Source of the DNA: an uncultured Porphyromonadaceae bacterium
Lineage (GTDB): Bacteria > Bacteroidota > Bacteroidia > Bacteroidales > Muribaculaceae
Assembly (NCBI GenBank): GCA_900546365.1
Contig: URCF01000004.1
Coordinates: 119,638 to 183,637, forward strand
DNA: 64,000 nucleotides
Reading direction: 5' to 3'
The notes under the pieces are model-generated. The model saw only the letters and a list, made by a program, of their open reading frames with translations. It ran no database searches and was not told the DNA's origin. The number at the start of each line of letters is the position of its first letter. The first letter of the stretch is position 1. Shown here piece after piece: positions 45,602 through 53,900 of the stretch. The translations under genes and the position numbers were made by a program.

Positions 45602-47263
45602 ATGAAAAAAATTTACATCACATTTCTCGCATTAGCAGCTGCCGGGATGTCGGTCAATGCCCAACAGCTTCCCAACGTGGGATTTGAAGGCAACTGGAAA
45701 GCTTGCACCCCCTGGACAAGCAACGGCAACTCAAGTACACAGGGTGAGAACCCCGAAGGCTGGTGCATTTCACATGTGATAGGAATGGGCGGCACAGGAA
45801 AAGCCACACTTGGCGCAAAAACCACCGGCTACAACTCCACCAATGCTGTCAACCTCAAGCAGGTGTTCACCGGTATCGGCACAATCGGATCAAATGTTCC
45901 CGCATATATCACCCTTGGCACCACATGGTCCACCAGCCAGGGAACACTCTCCATCAAAAACACCGATGGCGGCACATTCGGCGGCATGGAGTTCACCGGA
46001 CGCCCCGATGCGTTCTCGTTCTACTACAAGCGCTCTCGCGGCACTGACAAGCCTAATGAACGCTCATCGGCCATAGCATATATATGGAAAGGCTCATGGA
46101 CCCAGGCAAGTGTGCCCGGCAACATCGGTTCGAGCGCCAGTGCCGTGAAAAAAGTTGATATGGTTGACCGCGACCGCTGCGTGCTCGGCTACGACATGAC
46201 CGGCACCCAAGGCGGCACAGTGACCAACAACGGCGGCGTGCTGATAGCTTCCACCATCAACTACATCACATCCAATGCCTCCGATTGGACCAACGCGCTC
46301 TACGAGTTCGACTACAAAACCACCGACACCCCCGAGAAAATCAACATCATCATCTCCGCCGGTGACTATTTTGGAGGCACAAGCGCAGTGGGCAAGGACA
46401 ACGAGCTTACCGTGGACGATGTGAAGCTGATTTACTTCTCGCGCCTCAACACTCTCAGCGTGGGCGGCAACAGTGTGGAAGGATTCGCACCCGACAAATA
46501 CGAATACACTCTCGACACCACCATGCCTGCTGAATCAGAATTTGCCTACACTCTCAAAGGCAACAGCGGCACAGCCAAAGCTTCTTTGGCCCTCGACACA
46601 GAGAACAACAAGGCCACAATCACAGTCAGCAACGCCCAGGGCGAGGATATAGACGGTGCGAAATCGCACACCTACACCCTCAACTTCAAAGCTGCCGAAC
46701 CCCCTGTGCAGCGCGTAGGCACACCGTTCAACGGCACACTGACCGTAACCCTTGAAGAAGAAGACCCTGTGGTTGACCCCAACGCCACCGTATATATCGA
46801 AGCTAACGACACCAACCATGCAGTGCTCCGACTCTACAACTTCAAACTCAGCGATGAATTAGAGGTAGGCGACATCGTGGTGGATGTGCTTCGCGAACCG
46901 ACCGAAGACGGTGGATGCAAAATGACCGGCGAAGTGCACCACATGGAGCTTCTTGGCGGCTTCATCATTGCCAATGTGAGCGTAGATGCTTACGAAAAGG
47001 ACGGCTACCTCACCGCCAGCATCCCTGTGGTATGGCTGCAGGAAAAAACAGACGATGGATATAAAATGAACATCGATGTGACATTCAACGGCACCGGTGA
47101 ATCCCTCCCCGCCTCCATCGGCACCATCAACGCCGCTGACACCAACGCACCTGTGGAATACTACAACCTCCAGGGTATGCGCGTCAATGCCGACAACCTC
47201 AGCAACGGCATCTACATCCGCCGCCAGGGCACAGATTCCAAGAAAGTTATGATTCGCAAATAA
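45602..47263 (+). CDS. Secreted PCMD/calycin-like protein with a Bacteroidales C-terminal sorting-like tail
   Basis: 553 residues. A signal peptide (ITFLALAAAGMSVNA-QQ) is followed by a PCMD-like (putative carbohydrate metabolism) domain at about residues 20-280: PNVGFEGNW, GGTFGGMEFTGRPDAFSFYYKRSRG, YEFDYKTTDTPEKINIIISAGDYF, ELTVDDVKLIYFSRL. A ~75-residue beta domain follows. Residues ~370-500 resemble a calycin-like barrel (FNGTLTVTLEEEDPVV, GYKMNIDVTFNGTG). The end, APVEYYNLQGMRV...GIYIRRQGTDSKKVMIRK, is the common Bacteroidales C-terminal tail related to type IX type A signals. It is probably exported and surface- or glycan-associated; no enzyme motif is seen. Confidence 0.75.
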   Translation: MKKIYITFLALAAAGMSVNAQQLPNVGFEGNWKACTPWTSNGNSSTQGENPEGWCISHVIGMGGTGKATLGAKTTGYNSTNAVNLKQVFTGIGTIGSNVPAYITLGTTWSTSQGTLSIKNTDGGTFGGMEFTGRPDAFSFYYKRSRGTDKPNERSSAIAYIWKGSWTQASVPGNIGSSASAVKKVDMVDRDRCVLGYDMTGTQGGTVTNNGGVLIASTINYITSNASDWTNALYEFDYKTTDTPEKINIIISAGDYFGGTSAVGKDNELTVDDVKLIYFSRLNTLSVGGNSVEGFAPDKYEYTLDTTMPAESEFAYTLKGNSGTAKASLALDTENNKATITVSNAQGEDIDGAKSHTYTLNFKAAEPPVQRVGTPFNGTLTVTLEEEDPVVDPNATVYIEANDTNHAVLRLYNFKLSDELEVGDIVVDVLREPTEDGGCKMTGEVHHMELLGGFIIANVSVDAYEKDGYLTASIPVVWLQEKTDDGYKMNIDVTFNGTGESLPASIGTINAADTNAPVEYYNLQGMRVNADNLSNGIYIRRQGTDSKKVMIRK

Positions 47264-47283
47264 TCATTTAACACACTCATATT

Positions 47284-47318
47284 CAAAGGAGCGCCATCGG
47301 TGCTCCTTTGTTATTTTA
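47284..47318 (+). terminator. Terminator after the PCMD-type gene
   Basis: CAAAGGAGC / GCTCCTTTG, a 9-bp stem with a 9-base loop, followed by TTATTTT. An eight-C homopolymer follows immediately at about 47319-47326. Confidence 0.85.
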
Positions 47319-47378
47319 CCCCCCCCATTCATTAACACACATTAATATTTATACATGTTGGTTTTATTAAATTTTGTT

Positions 47379-47386
47379 TACTTTTG
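47379..47386 (+). promoter_or_regulatory. -7 box for the truncated barrel gene
   Basis: TACTTTTG, 56 bases before the ATG at 47443. The promoter looks intact although the gene is not. Confidence 0.55.
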
Positions 47387-47442
47387 CGATAGAATAAACA
47401 ATTAAAGATTCAATTATTATCCTAACCAAAACAATTAAAAAG

Positions 47443-47844
47443 ATGAAAAAACTTATTTCTGCAATTGCTGCAGTGGCTATCTGCGCATCTGCAATGGCCC
47501 AGGACTACAATCGCGTAGGCATCAGCTACAACAACGACCACTATGGTTTCAACAAAGAAATGAAGTATGATGATTACGATGGTTTCAGCCTCAACGGTGT
47601 TGGCATCGACTATCGTCATGGCTTCCAGCTCGGTGCAAAACCGATGTTTATCGAAACCGGTGCAAGCTTCAACTTCAACTTCGGTTCAACATCATTTGGC
47701 AAGGAAGAAGATGAAGGCTATTGGGCAGAACCCAAAAGAAACATTTTTCATAATATATCTGTCGGTGCCACCCGTAGCGGGAGGCACCGATTTTTTATGC
47801 GGGGAGGTTTTTGGGCAATGATTATGAATTGTGGATTAACTTGA
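47443..47844 (+). pseudogene. Truncated outer-membrane beta-barrel gene
   Basis: The first ~95 codons look like a porin-type barrel protein: signal peptide LISAIAAVAICASAMA-QD, then strands RVGISYNNDHYGFNKEM, FSLNGVGIDYRHGFQLG and KPMFIETGASFNFNFG. After GKEEDEGYWAEPK the frame runs into low-complexity sequence and straight through a Rho-independent terminator (47762-47796), so codons from about 107 on are terminator DNA. The ending NCGLT lacks the C-terminal aromatic a barrel needs. The simplest reading is a deletion that removed the 3' half and brought the terminator up. A short secreted product could still be made. Confidence 0.65.
47762..47796 (+). terminator. Terminator inside the truncated barrel reading frame
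   Basis: TCGGTGCC-A-CCC / GGG-A-GGCACCGA stem with a 5-base loop and six T. Confidence 0.92.
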
Positions 47845-47869
47845 TTAATTTTGTACTGAAATTAATCAA
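47841..47869. promoter_or_regulatory. Operator-like dyad over the thrA promoter
   Basis: TTGATTAATTT and AAATTAATCAA, a perfect 11-bp inverted repeat with a 7-base spacer. It contains the -7 box TAATTTTG (47846-47853) and ends 15 bases before the thrA ATG, so a dimeric regulator bound here would occlude the promoter. Alternatively it is a hairpin at the mRNA 5' end. Confidence 0.6.
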
Positions 47870-47884
47870 TCGTAACCGAAAGAA

Positions 47885-50320
47885 ATGAAAGTACTGAAAT
47901 TCGGAGGCACATCAGTTGGCACGGTTGACAGTCTTCGCAATGTGAAACAGATTGTGGAGAGCTGCAGCGAGCCGGTGATTGTGGTGGTGAGCGCCCTCGG
48001 GGGGATCACCGACCGACTGATAGCCACAGCCAGGCTCGCGGCTGAAGGAGACGAAAGCTACACAGACTCATTGCAAGAGATAATCAACCGCCACCATAGT
48101 GTGATTGAAGGGATAGTGCCGGAGCAATGGCAGGCCGAAATCACGGAGCGCACCGATGCGCTGCTCGAGGAGCTGTCCAACATATATAAGGGGGTGAGCC
48201 TGATACGCGACCTGTCGTCACGCTCGCTCGACATCATAGTGAGCTATGGTGAGCGGCTGTCAAGCACCATCATCAGCAAAATCATCAACGGAGCCGAGCT
48301 GTATGATTCGCGCAACTTCATAAAAACGCTCAACCAGTTTGGCAAGCATGTGCTCGACAATGACACCACCCAGAAGCTGATTCACGAGCTGTTTGACAAC
48401 AATCCATTCAAAGTGGCTCTCGTGCCGGGGTTCATATCGTCCGACGCCAAGGGGGATGTGACCAACTTAGGGCGCGGAGGCAGCGACTACACCGCAGCCA
48501 TCCTCGCCGCCGCGCTCAATGCCCGTGTGCTGGAAATATGGACCGATGTGGACGGGTTCATGACCGCCGACCCGCGCATCATCCCCAACAGCTATGTGAT
48601 AGAGCATATGTCGTTTATCGAGGCTATGGAGCTGTGCAACTTCGGTGCCAAAGTGATATATCCGCCGACAATCTATCCGGTGTTTCACAAAAACATCCCC
48701 ATTCTCATCAAAAACACATTCAATCCCGAAGCCCCCGGCACCTGCATCAGCGAGCAGCGTCCGTCGGCTGAGGGGAAAGATATCAAAGGTATCTCGTCAA
48801 TCAACGACACCTGCCTCATCACAGTGTCGGGATTGTGTATGGTGGGTATCATCGGTATCAACGCACGAATATTCAACGCACTGGCACGAAACGGCGTGAG
48901 TGTGTTCATGGTGTCGCAGGCATCGAGTGAAAACACCACCTCGTTTGCAGTGCGCAACGCCGATGCCCAGAGAGCTGTGGAAGCGCTCAACACCGAATTT
49001 TCCGCTGAGATAGAAACCGGTGAGATGAACGCCATCCGCGCTGAATACAACCTTGCCACTGTGGCTATCGTGGGCGAAAACATGCGCCATGCGTCCGGAG
49101 TGGCCGGCAAGCTGTTCAACACCCTCGGCCGCAACGGTATCAATGTGATAGCGTGCGCCCAGGGAGCATCCGAAACCAATATTTCATTTGTCATCGAGCT
49201 TAAGAACCAGAAAAAGGCTCTTAATGTGATCCATGACAGTTTTTTCTTATCTGACACCCAAGTACTCAACCTTTTTGTGATTGGAATTGGCAACATTGGG
49301 CGTCACCTACTCCGGCAGCTTGCCCACCAGCAGGAGAATCTTCTGCGCAATAAGGCTCTGGAGCTCAAAGTGGTGGGCATTGCCAATTCCAGACTGGCGT
49401 ATTTCAACCGCGACGGCATCGACACCAGCCTCAGCGATGAGCTGCTCAAACGGCATGGAGTGCCGTCGTCACCGGAGCTGATAGCCAACGAGATTGAGAC
49501 AATGAATATTTTCAACTCTGTGGCTGTGGATTGCACCTCGTCAAAGGATATCGCCGGGATATACCAGCGGCTGATTGACCACAATGTGAATGTGGTGGCC
49601 GCCAACAAACTCGCCACTTCGGGCAGCTTCGACACATACAGCAAACTCAAATCCACTGCCCGCAAAAAAGATGTGAAATGGCTTTTTGAGACTAATGTCG
49701 GTGCCGGGCTGCCGGTGATCAACACCATCAACAATCTCGTCAATTCCGGCGACACCATCCTGAAAATCGAAGCCGTGGTGTCGGGCACGCTCAACTATAT
49801 ATTCAGCACCCTGAGCAGCACCACCACCTTCAGCAGCGCTATTGCCAAAGCAAGAGTGCTGGGGTACAGCGAACCTGACCCCAGGGTGGATCTCAGCGGC
49901 ACCGATGTGGTGCGCAAACTGGTGATTCTTGCACGGGAGGCGGGATATGAGGTGAGCATCGATGATGTGGAATCCACACCGCTGCTGCCGCAGGAGTTGT
50001 TCAGCGGCACTGTTGAGGAGTTTGAAAACGCCGTTCCCTCGCTTGACGGGCCTATGGAGCAACGACGTCAAGAGGCCGCCAAGTCAGGCCGTAAGCTGCG
50101 GTTTGTGGCCGAATTTGCCGATGGCAAAGCATCCGTAGGGCTGAAAGAGGTGGATGCTTCGCATCCGTTCTACTCCCTGGAGGACAGCAACAACTGTGTG
50201 TTGCTCACCACCGAACGATACAGGAATTTTCCTATGGAAATCAAAGGGTACGGTGCCGGCGCGGAGGTGACCGCAGCAGGTGTGTTCGCCGACATCATCA
50301 GTATTGCAAATATCAGATGA
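47885..50320 (+). CDS. thrA: Bifunctional aspartate kinase / homoserine dehydrogenase
   Basis: 811 residues. The aspartate kinase domain is at about 1-290 (MKVLKFGGTSVGTVDSL, TNLGRGGSDYTAAILAAAL). Two ACT-type regulatory segments are at about 310-460, and homoserine dehydrogenase at about 460-811 (VIGIGNIGRHLLRQL, VVAANKLATSG, VSGTLNYIFS). It catalyses the first and third steps from aspartate to threonine/methionine; the ACT domains usually confer threonine feedback. thrC follows after 6 bp. The homoserine kinase-type gene that I expect between them in Bacteroides is absent. Confidence 0.96.
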   Translation: MKVLKFGGTSVGTVDSLRNVKQIVESCSEPVIVVVSALGGITDRLIATARLAAEGDESYTDSLQEIINRHHSVIEGIVPEQWQAEITERTDALLEELSNIYKGVSLIRDLSSRSLDIIVSYGERLSSTIISKIINGAELYDSRNFIKTLNQFGKHVLDNDTTQKLIHELFDNNPFKVALVPGFISSDAKGDVTNLGRGGSDYTAAILAAALNARVLEIWTDVDGFMTADPRIIPNSYVIEHMSFIEAMELCNFGAKVIYPPTIYPVFHKNIPILIKNTFNPEAPGTCISEQRPSAEGKDIKGISSINDTCLITVSGLCMVGIIGINARIFNALARNGVSVFMVSQASSENTTSFAVRNADAQRAVEALNTEFSAEIETGEMNAIRAEYNLATVAIVGENMRHASGVAGKLFNTLGRNGINVIACAQGASETNISFVIELKNQKKALNVIHDSFFLSDTQVLNLFVIGIGNIGRHLLRQLAHQQENLLRNKALELKVVGIANSRLAYFNRDGIDTSLSDELLKRHGVPSSPELIANEIETMNIFNSVAVDCTSSKDIAGIYQRLIDHNVNVVAANKLATSGSFDTYSKLKSTARKKDVKWLFETNVGAGLPVINTINNLVNSGDTILKIEAVVSGTLNYIFSTLSSTTTFSSAIAKARVLGYSEPDPRVDLSGTDVVRKLVILAREAGYEVSIDDVESTPLLPQELFSGTVEEFENAVPSLDGPMEQRRQEAAKSGRKLRFVAEFADGKASVGLKEVDASHPFYSLEDSNNCVLLTTERYRNFPMEIKGYGAGAEVTAAGVFADIISIANIR

Positions 50321-50326
50321 ACCGTC

Positions 50327-51568
50327 ATGCTCTACCACAGCACATCATCAAGATACAACACGGCCACTCTCAAGGAGGCATTGCTGCACACAGTGGTTGA
50401 CTCCGGTGCGCTTATGCCCGATCGGCTTCCGGTGATTCCGAAAGCCATCATCGCTTCGCTACCTGCCATGCAACTCTCCGACTTAGCGTATTGCGTGGCC
50501 GCTTCGCTGTTTGGCGAAGATGTGGACCTTGAAATCCTCCGGCAGATAGCGATGAAAACCTATTCCAACCAGATACCGCTCGTGAAACTCGACAAGCAGG
50601 TGTTTGCCCTCGAGCTGTGGCATGGCCCCACCGGCACGGTAAAAGATTATAGCGTGGGGTTCATGGCCGGACTTGTTGACCATATCGCCGTGAGGCAGAA
50701 AGAGAAAGTGAAAATCCTGGCTACCGCCACTTCCAATGTGGCCAAAGCCATTGTGCACAGCTACGCCTCCCGTCCGGGGGTGGAGGTGGTGCTCCTTGTG
50801 CCACGCATCGGTGCCCACAACACCGATATGAGGTATATGGAGAATGTTACATCCAACATCCATTTCATTGACATACGAGGCACCGAGCACCAATGCCGGC
50901 AGCTTATGGCCGAGGCACTGGGTGACAAGGACCTGCACCACAACGGGTATGTGACAGCGGCATCCACACTCAATATCGGCGCATTGCTGCCCCAGACCAT
51001 ACATTTTTTCTACGCCTACTCGAGGGCGGTGGCGCAAGGAGCCTCACCCGACAGCATAGTATTCGCTATCCCCTGCGGCAATATGGCCGGACTCACAGCT
51101 GCTGTCATAGCCAAACGTATGGGACTGCCTGTCAAAAGGATAATCGCCACCGGAAACTCCAACTTCCAGCTAAAAGAGTATCTGGAAACAGGCGAGTATC
51201 CCACCCACCCGACAGTCAACACCATGGCCCACGCTTTGGATATAGCCCATCCGCTCAATCTGTCACGGCTCAAGGAGCTGTATGACAACTCTCACAAAGC
51301 TATGGCTCAGGATATTGTGGCGCGAAGCTATGATGACGGGCAGATCAACAACGCTATCATCACGGCCAGATGCGCCATGAGCTATGAGATCGATCCCCAT
51401 TCAGCCACTGCGATGCTGGGAGTGAGCGAGTGTCTGGAAGAAGGAGAAACAGGTATCATTCTCTCCACCGCCCGACCTGAACCGTCCACCCGGCACTACA
51501 ATATCAAGGCCACCAACGCGATAGCGCCGGTGTACCAACAGTTCAAACAAGCATTATCAAACACTTAA
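50327..51568 (+). CDS. thrC: Threonine synthase
   Basis: 413 residues. This is a fold-type II PLP enzyme with its Lys in ELWHGPTGTVKDYSVGF, phosphate-binding residues in FAIPCGNMAGLTAAVIA, and a C-terminal block GETGIILSTARPEPS. It converts O-phosphohomoserine to threonine. It depends on a homoserine kinase that is not encoded in this operon or window. It is co-transcribed with thrA (6-bp gap). Confidence 0.95.
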   Translation: MLYHSTSSRYNTATLKEALLHTVVDSGALMPDRLPVIPKAIIASLPAMQLSDLAYCVAASLFGEDVDLEILRQIAMKTYSNQIPLVKLDKQVFALELWHGPTGTVKDYSVGFMAGLVDHIAVRQKEKVKILATATSNVAKAIVHSYASRPGVEVVLLVPRIGAHNTDMRYMENVTSNIHFIDIRGTEHQCRQLMAEALGDKDLHHNGYVTAASTLNIGALLPQTIHFFYAYSRAVAQGASPDSIVFAIPCGNMAGLTAAVIAKRMGLPVKRIIATGNSNFQLKEYLETGEYPTHPTVNTMAHALDIAHPLNLSRLKELYDNSHKAMAQDIVARSYDDGQINNAIITARCAMSYEIDPHSATAMLGVSECLEEGETGIILSTARPEPSTRHYNIKATNAIAPVYQQFKQALSNT

Positions 51569-51589
51569 CCAAATAAAATTCAACTAATT

Positions 51590-51955
51590 ATGGCAAACAA
51601 AAGAAATCTCAAGAAACAAATACGCTATATCTGCGGCTCAGTGGCCGGCGAGTGTCTTATAGCCCGCGAATTTATCAATGGCATCGAACCCGTGAAGATG
51701 AACGATGTGATTCTTCACGCAGCAGAGCTGCAGTCGTCAGCCATCCAGAAAGTGTCGGTGGCATTTGACAAAACACCACGCGATTTCAATTCTATGCGCG
51801 AGTACCATGCCGCCAAGCGTGCCTATTATGCCAAAGCATATGCCAAGCTGCGCGAAGAGTTCAACAATAGTATCCAGCAGATTGTTAAAGAGATGAACGG
51901 CCTTCTTCCCGCAGCTCAGCGCGAAGCCAACAAACAAGCCGCCGCATCGAAATGA
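51590..51955 (+). CDS. Conserved Bacteroidales hypothetical protein
   Basis: 121 residues, no signal peptide or TM. Basic and helical: MANKRNLKKQIRYICGSVAGECLIAREF, then VILHAAELQSSAIQKVSVAFDKTPRDFNSM and a coiled-coil-like C-terminus (AKAYAKLREEFNNSIQQIVKEMNGLL). I have seen similar MANKRNLKK-type proteins in many Bacteroidales, with no known function. It starts 21 bp after thrC and overlaps the acyltransferase by 4 bp, so it sits in the same run of genes. Confidence 0.75.
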   Translation: MANKRNLKKQIRYICGSVAGECLIAREFINGIEPVKMNDVILHAAELQSSAIQKVSVAFDKTPRDFNSMREYHAAKRAYYAKAYAKLREEFNNSIQQIVKEMNGLLPAAQREANKQAAASK

Positions 51956-52497
51956 ATCTAAGCGCAACGATATTGAGGATAGCCGGGTGGAAGGTGAAGG
52001 TGTCTTTGCCCGACTATCCTAAATGTTTGATATGTGTGGCACCGCACACATCTAACTGGGACTTTATACTTGGCGAGCTTGCCATTCACTCCGTGGGGCG
52101 AACCGCCGGATTCCTGATGAAAGAATCATGGTTTTTCTTTCCGTTGGGGTATTTTTTCAAAGCCATCGGCGGAATACCGGTGCCGCGAAAACGCGGCGTG
52201 AAAAAATCAGTCACCGAATTTGTGATTGAAAAGTTCAGACAGTCGTCCAAAATGTCGCTCGCCATCACCCCCGAAGGCACAAGAAGCCTCACCACACAAT
52301 GGCACACCGGATTTCTTCATATTGCGTATGAAGCCAAAGTGCCTCTGCTGCTTGCCGCCATCGATGCCGGCACCAAAACCATATTTCTCACCAAGGAGTA
52401 CACCCCTACCGGCGATGTGGAGCGCGATATGGCAGCCATAAAACAATATTATAAACAGTTCACAGGGATATATCCCGAAAAATTTTCCGCCGACTGA
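51952..52497 (+). CDS. 1-acylglycerol-3-phosphate O-acyltransferase-like protein
   Basis: 181 residues, short for the family. The HX4D motif is APHTSNWDF near residues 31-37, and the glycerol-phosphate site is AITPEGTRSL near 103. There is only a weak N-terminal membrane segment. PlsC-like enzymes acylate lysophosphatidate or related lipids at the inner membrane; the short form could have another acceptor. ATGA overlap with the gene before and TGATG overlap with the nitrilase-family gene after it. Confidence 0.88.
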   Translation: MNLSATILRIAGWKVKVSLPDYPKCLICVAPHTSNWDFILGELAIHSVGRTAGFLMKESWFFFPLGYFFKAIGGIPVPRKRGVKKSVTEFVIEKFRQSSKMSLAITPEGTRSLTTQWHTGFLHIAYEAKVPLLLAAIDAGTKTIFLTKEYTPTGDVERDMAAIKQYYKQFTGIYPEKFSAD

Positions 52498-53291
52498 TGC
52501 CAACAGAAAATCTCAGAGTGGCCCTGATCCCCCACGACATAGTGATGGGTGATGTGGCAAAAAACCTTGACATCGTGGAGCAGAGGCTCGAATCAATCCG
52601 TCCCGGCACCGACCTTGTGGTGCTCCCGGAAATGTTCAATTCAGGGTTCACCGTTGACCTGCAGCTGCTTCAGTCGATGGCAGAGGATGACCATGGCCGC
52701 ACCATGCAGAGAGTGGCCGGATGGGTGAAACGATTTGGTTTTGCCATCTGGGGAGGCTTCACTGCCAAGATTGACAACAGGTATTTCAACCGCGGATTTA
52801 TGGCTATGCCCGACGGGAGCATAGAGTTCTACAACAAACGCCATCTGTTTCAATCCGGCGGGGAGAGCAAGATTTTCACCCCGGGCATGGAGAAGTGTCC
52901 GATAATGCAGCTCAAAGGGTGGAACCTGAAGATGAGCATCTGCTACGACATCCGGTTTCCGGTGTGGAACAGAAGCGTAGCCAACGAGTATGACGCACTG
53001 ATAGTGCCCGCCAACTGGGCACATTCCCGCTTCCATGCGTGGAAGCATATGCTAATGGCACGAGCTATTGAAAACCAAGCTTTTGTGGTGGGGTGCAACA
53101 GAGGGGGCAGCGACATTTACGGCAGCTACGATCTTAATGATTCGCAAGCGTTTGACCATATGGGATATGATATTGCGGAGCGTTGCGGGGATGGCACGGT
53201 GTATGCCACCTTTGATGCCAAGCGATTCGCCCACGACAGATTAAAATTCCGGCCGTGGATGGATGCCGACGAATTTCAACTCGTCCTGTAG
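52497..53291 (+). CDS. Nitrilase-family amidohydrolase (omega-amidase-like)
   Basis: 264 residues. The catalytic Glu-Lys-Cys triad is in VVLPEMFNSGF, FYNKRHLF and MSICYDIRFPVWNR. The IRFP block and length fit the YafV/omega-amidase branch, which hydrolyses 2-oxoglutaramate-type metabolites in a repair role; the exact substrate is inferred. Its last 51 bases are antisense to the end of coaE, and both frames are coding there. Confidence 0.9.
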   Translation: MPTENLRVALIPHDIVMGDVAKNLDIVEQRLESIRPGTDLVVLPEMFNSGFTVDLQLLQSMAEDDHGRTMQRVAGWVKRFGFAIWGGFTAKIDNRYFNRGFMAMPDGSIEFYNKRHLFQSGGESKIFTPGMEKCPIMQLKGWNLKMSICYDIRFPVWNRSVANEYDALIVPANWAHSRFHAWKHMLMARAIENQAFVVGCNRGGSDIYGSYDLNDSQAFDHMGYDIAERCGDGTVYATFDAKRFAHDRLKFRPWMDADEFQLVL

Positions 53292-53900
53292 CAACGCGAG
53301 CAGCTGCGGAAGCACAGCCGTGTCATCATCGTTCAATATCTTGCAGGTGCGCGGATGGATATCTATATCTTCCGGCAGAGCCTGAGCATTGATTCGCGCC
53401 TCCACCTGGCGGCGGCTGAGCGAATTGCGGTTCATCACCCTTGCCACGCGCAGAAATTCCGGAGCGGTCACCTCCCACACCGAATCAACCATTCGGTCGA
53501 GCCCCGACTGATAGAGTATGGCAGTTTCCACAAACATCAGATTCCTGCCCATGGACTCACGCAAAATATCTTCCCTCACACATTTATGCACAGCGCGGTT
53601 GAGTGCGGCCAAAGCATCCGGATTGGCAAACACCACCTCCGAAAGCGCCTCGCGGTTGATAGAACCATCGGGGTTGATAGCCGTAGGGCAAATATGATTT
53701 TTAATCACTGATTTAATCTCACCTGAGCAATCCATAATCCTCCGGGCGCGGCTGTCGCAATCGTACACCTCATGCCCCATGGCTGCGAGCATACGACACA
53801 CCACACTTTTTCCGCACCCGATGCCTCCCGACACCGCCACGATACGGCAACCGTTATTTTTCAAGGATGTATTCAACGCTGTCGGGATAAAGAGTGACAT
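53241..53900 (-). CDS. coaE: Dephospho-CoA kinase
   Basis: 219 residues from the ATG at 53900. P-loop AVSGGIGCGKSVVCRML, then YDCDSRARRIM, VFVETAIL-like LMFVETAILYQSGL and RQVEARINAQ. It performs the last step of coenzyme A synthesis. The start is uncertain: the ATG at 53900 lies 47 bp inside ybbR and adds an atypical MSLFIPTALNTS, whereas a TTG at 53864 would give about 207 residues with a normal N-terminus. The C-terminal tail (KFVGIHPRPEF) runs 51 bp into the nitrilase gene on the other strand. Confidence 0.92.
   Translation of the reverse strand: MSLFIPTALNTSLKNNGCRIVAVSGGIGCGKSVVCRMLAAMGHEVYDCDSRARRIMDCSGEIKSVIKNHICPTAINPDGSINREALSEVVFANPDALAALNRAVHKCVREDILRESMGRNLMFVETAILYQSGLDRMVDSVWEVTAPEFLRVARVMNRNSLSRRQVEARINAQALPEDIDIHPRTCKILNDDDTAVLPQLLALLQDELKFVGIHPRPEF

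Noticed and set aside
47319..47326. A run of eight C that might be a phase-variable tract.
   Set aside because: It lies between a terminator and the next promoter box, not in a coding region or in the -33/-7 spacer, so slippage would have no obvious effect.
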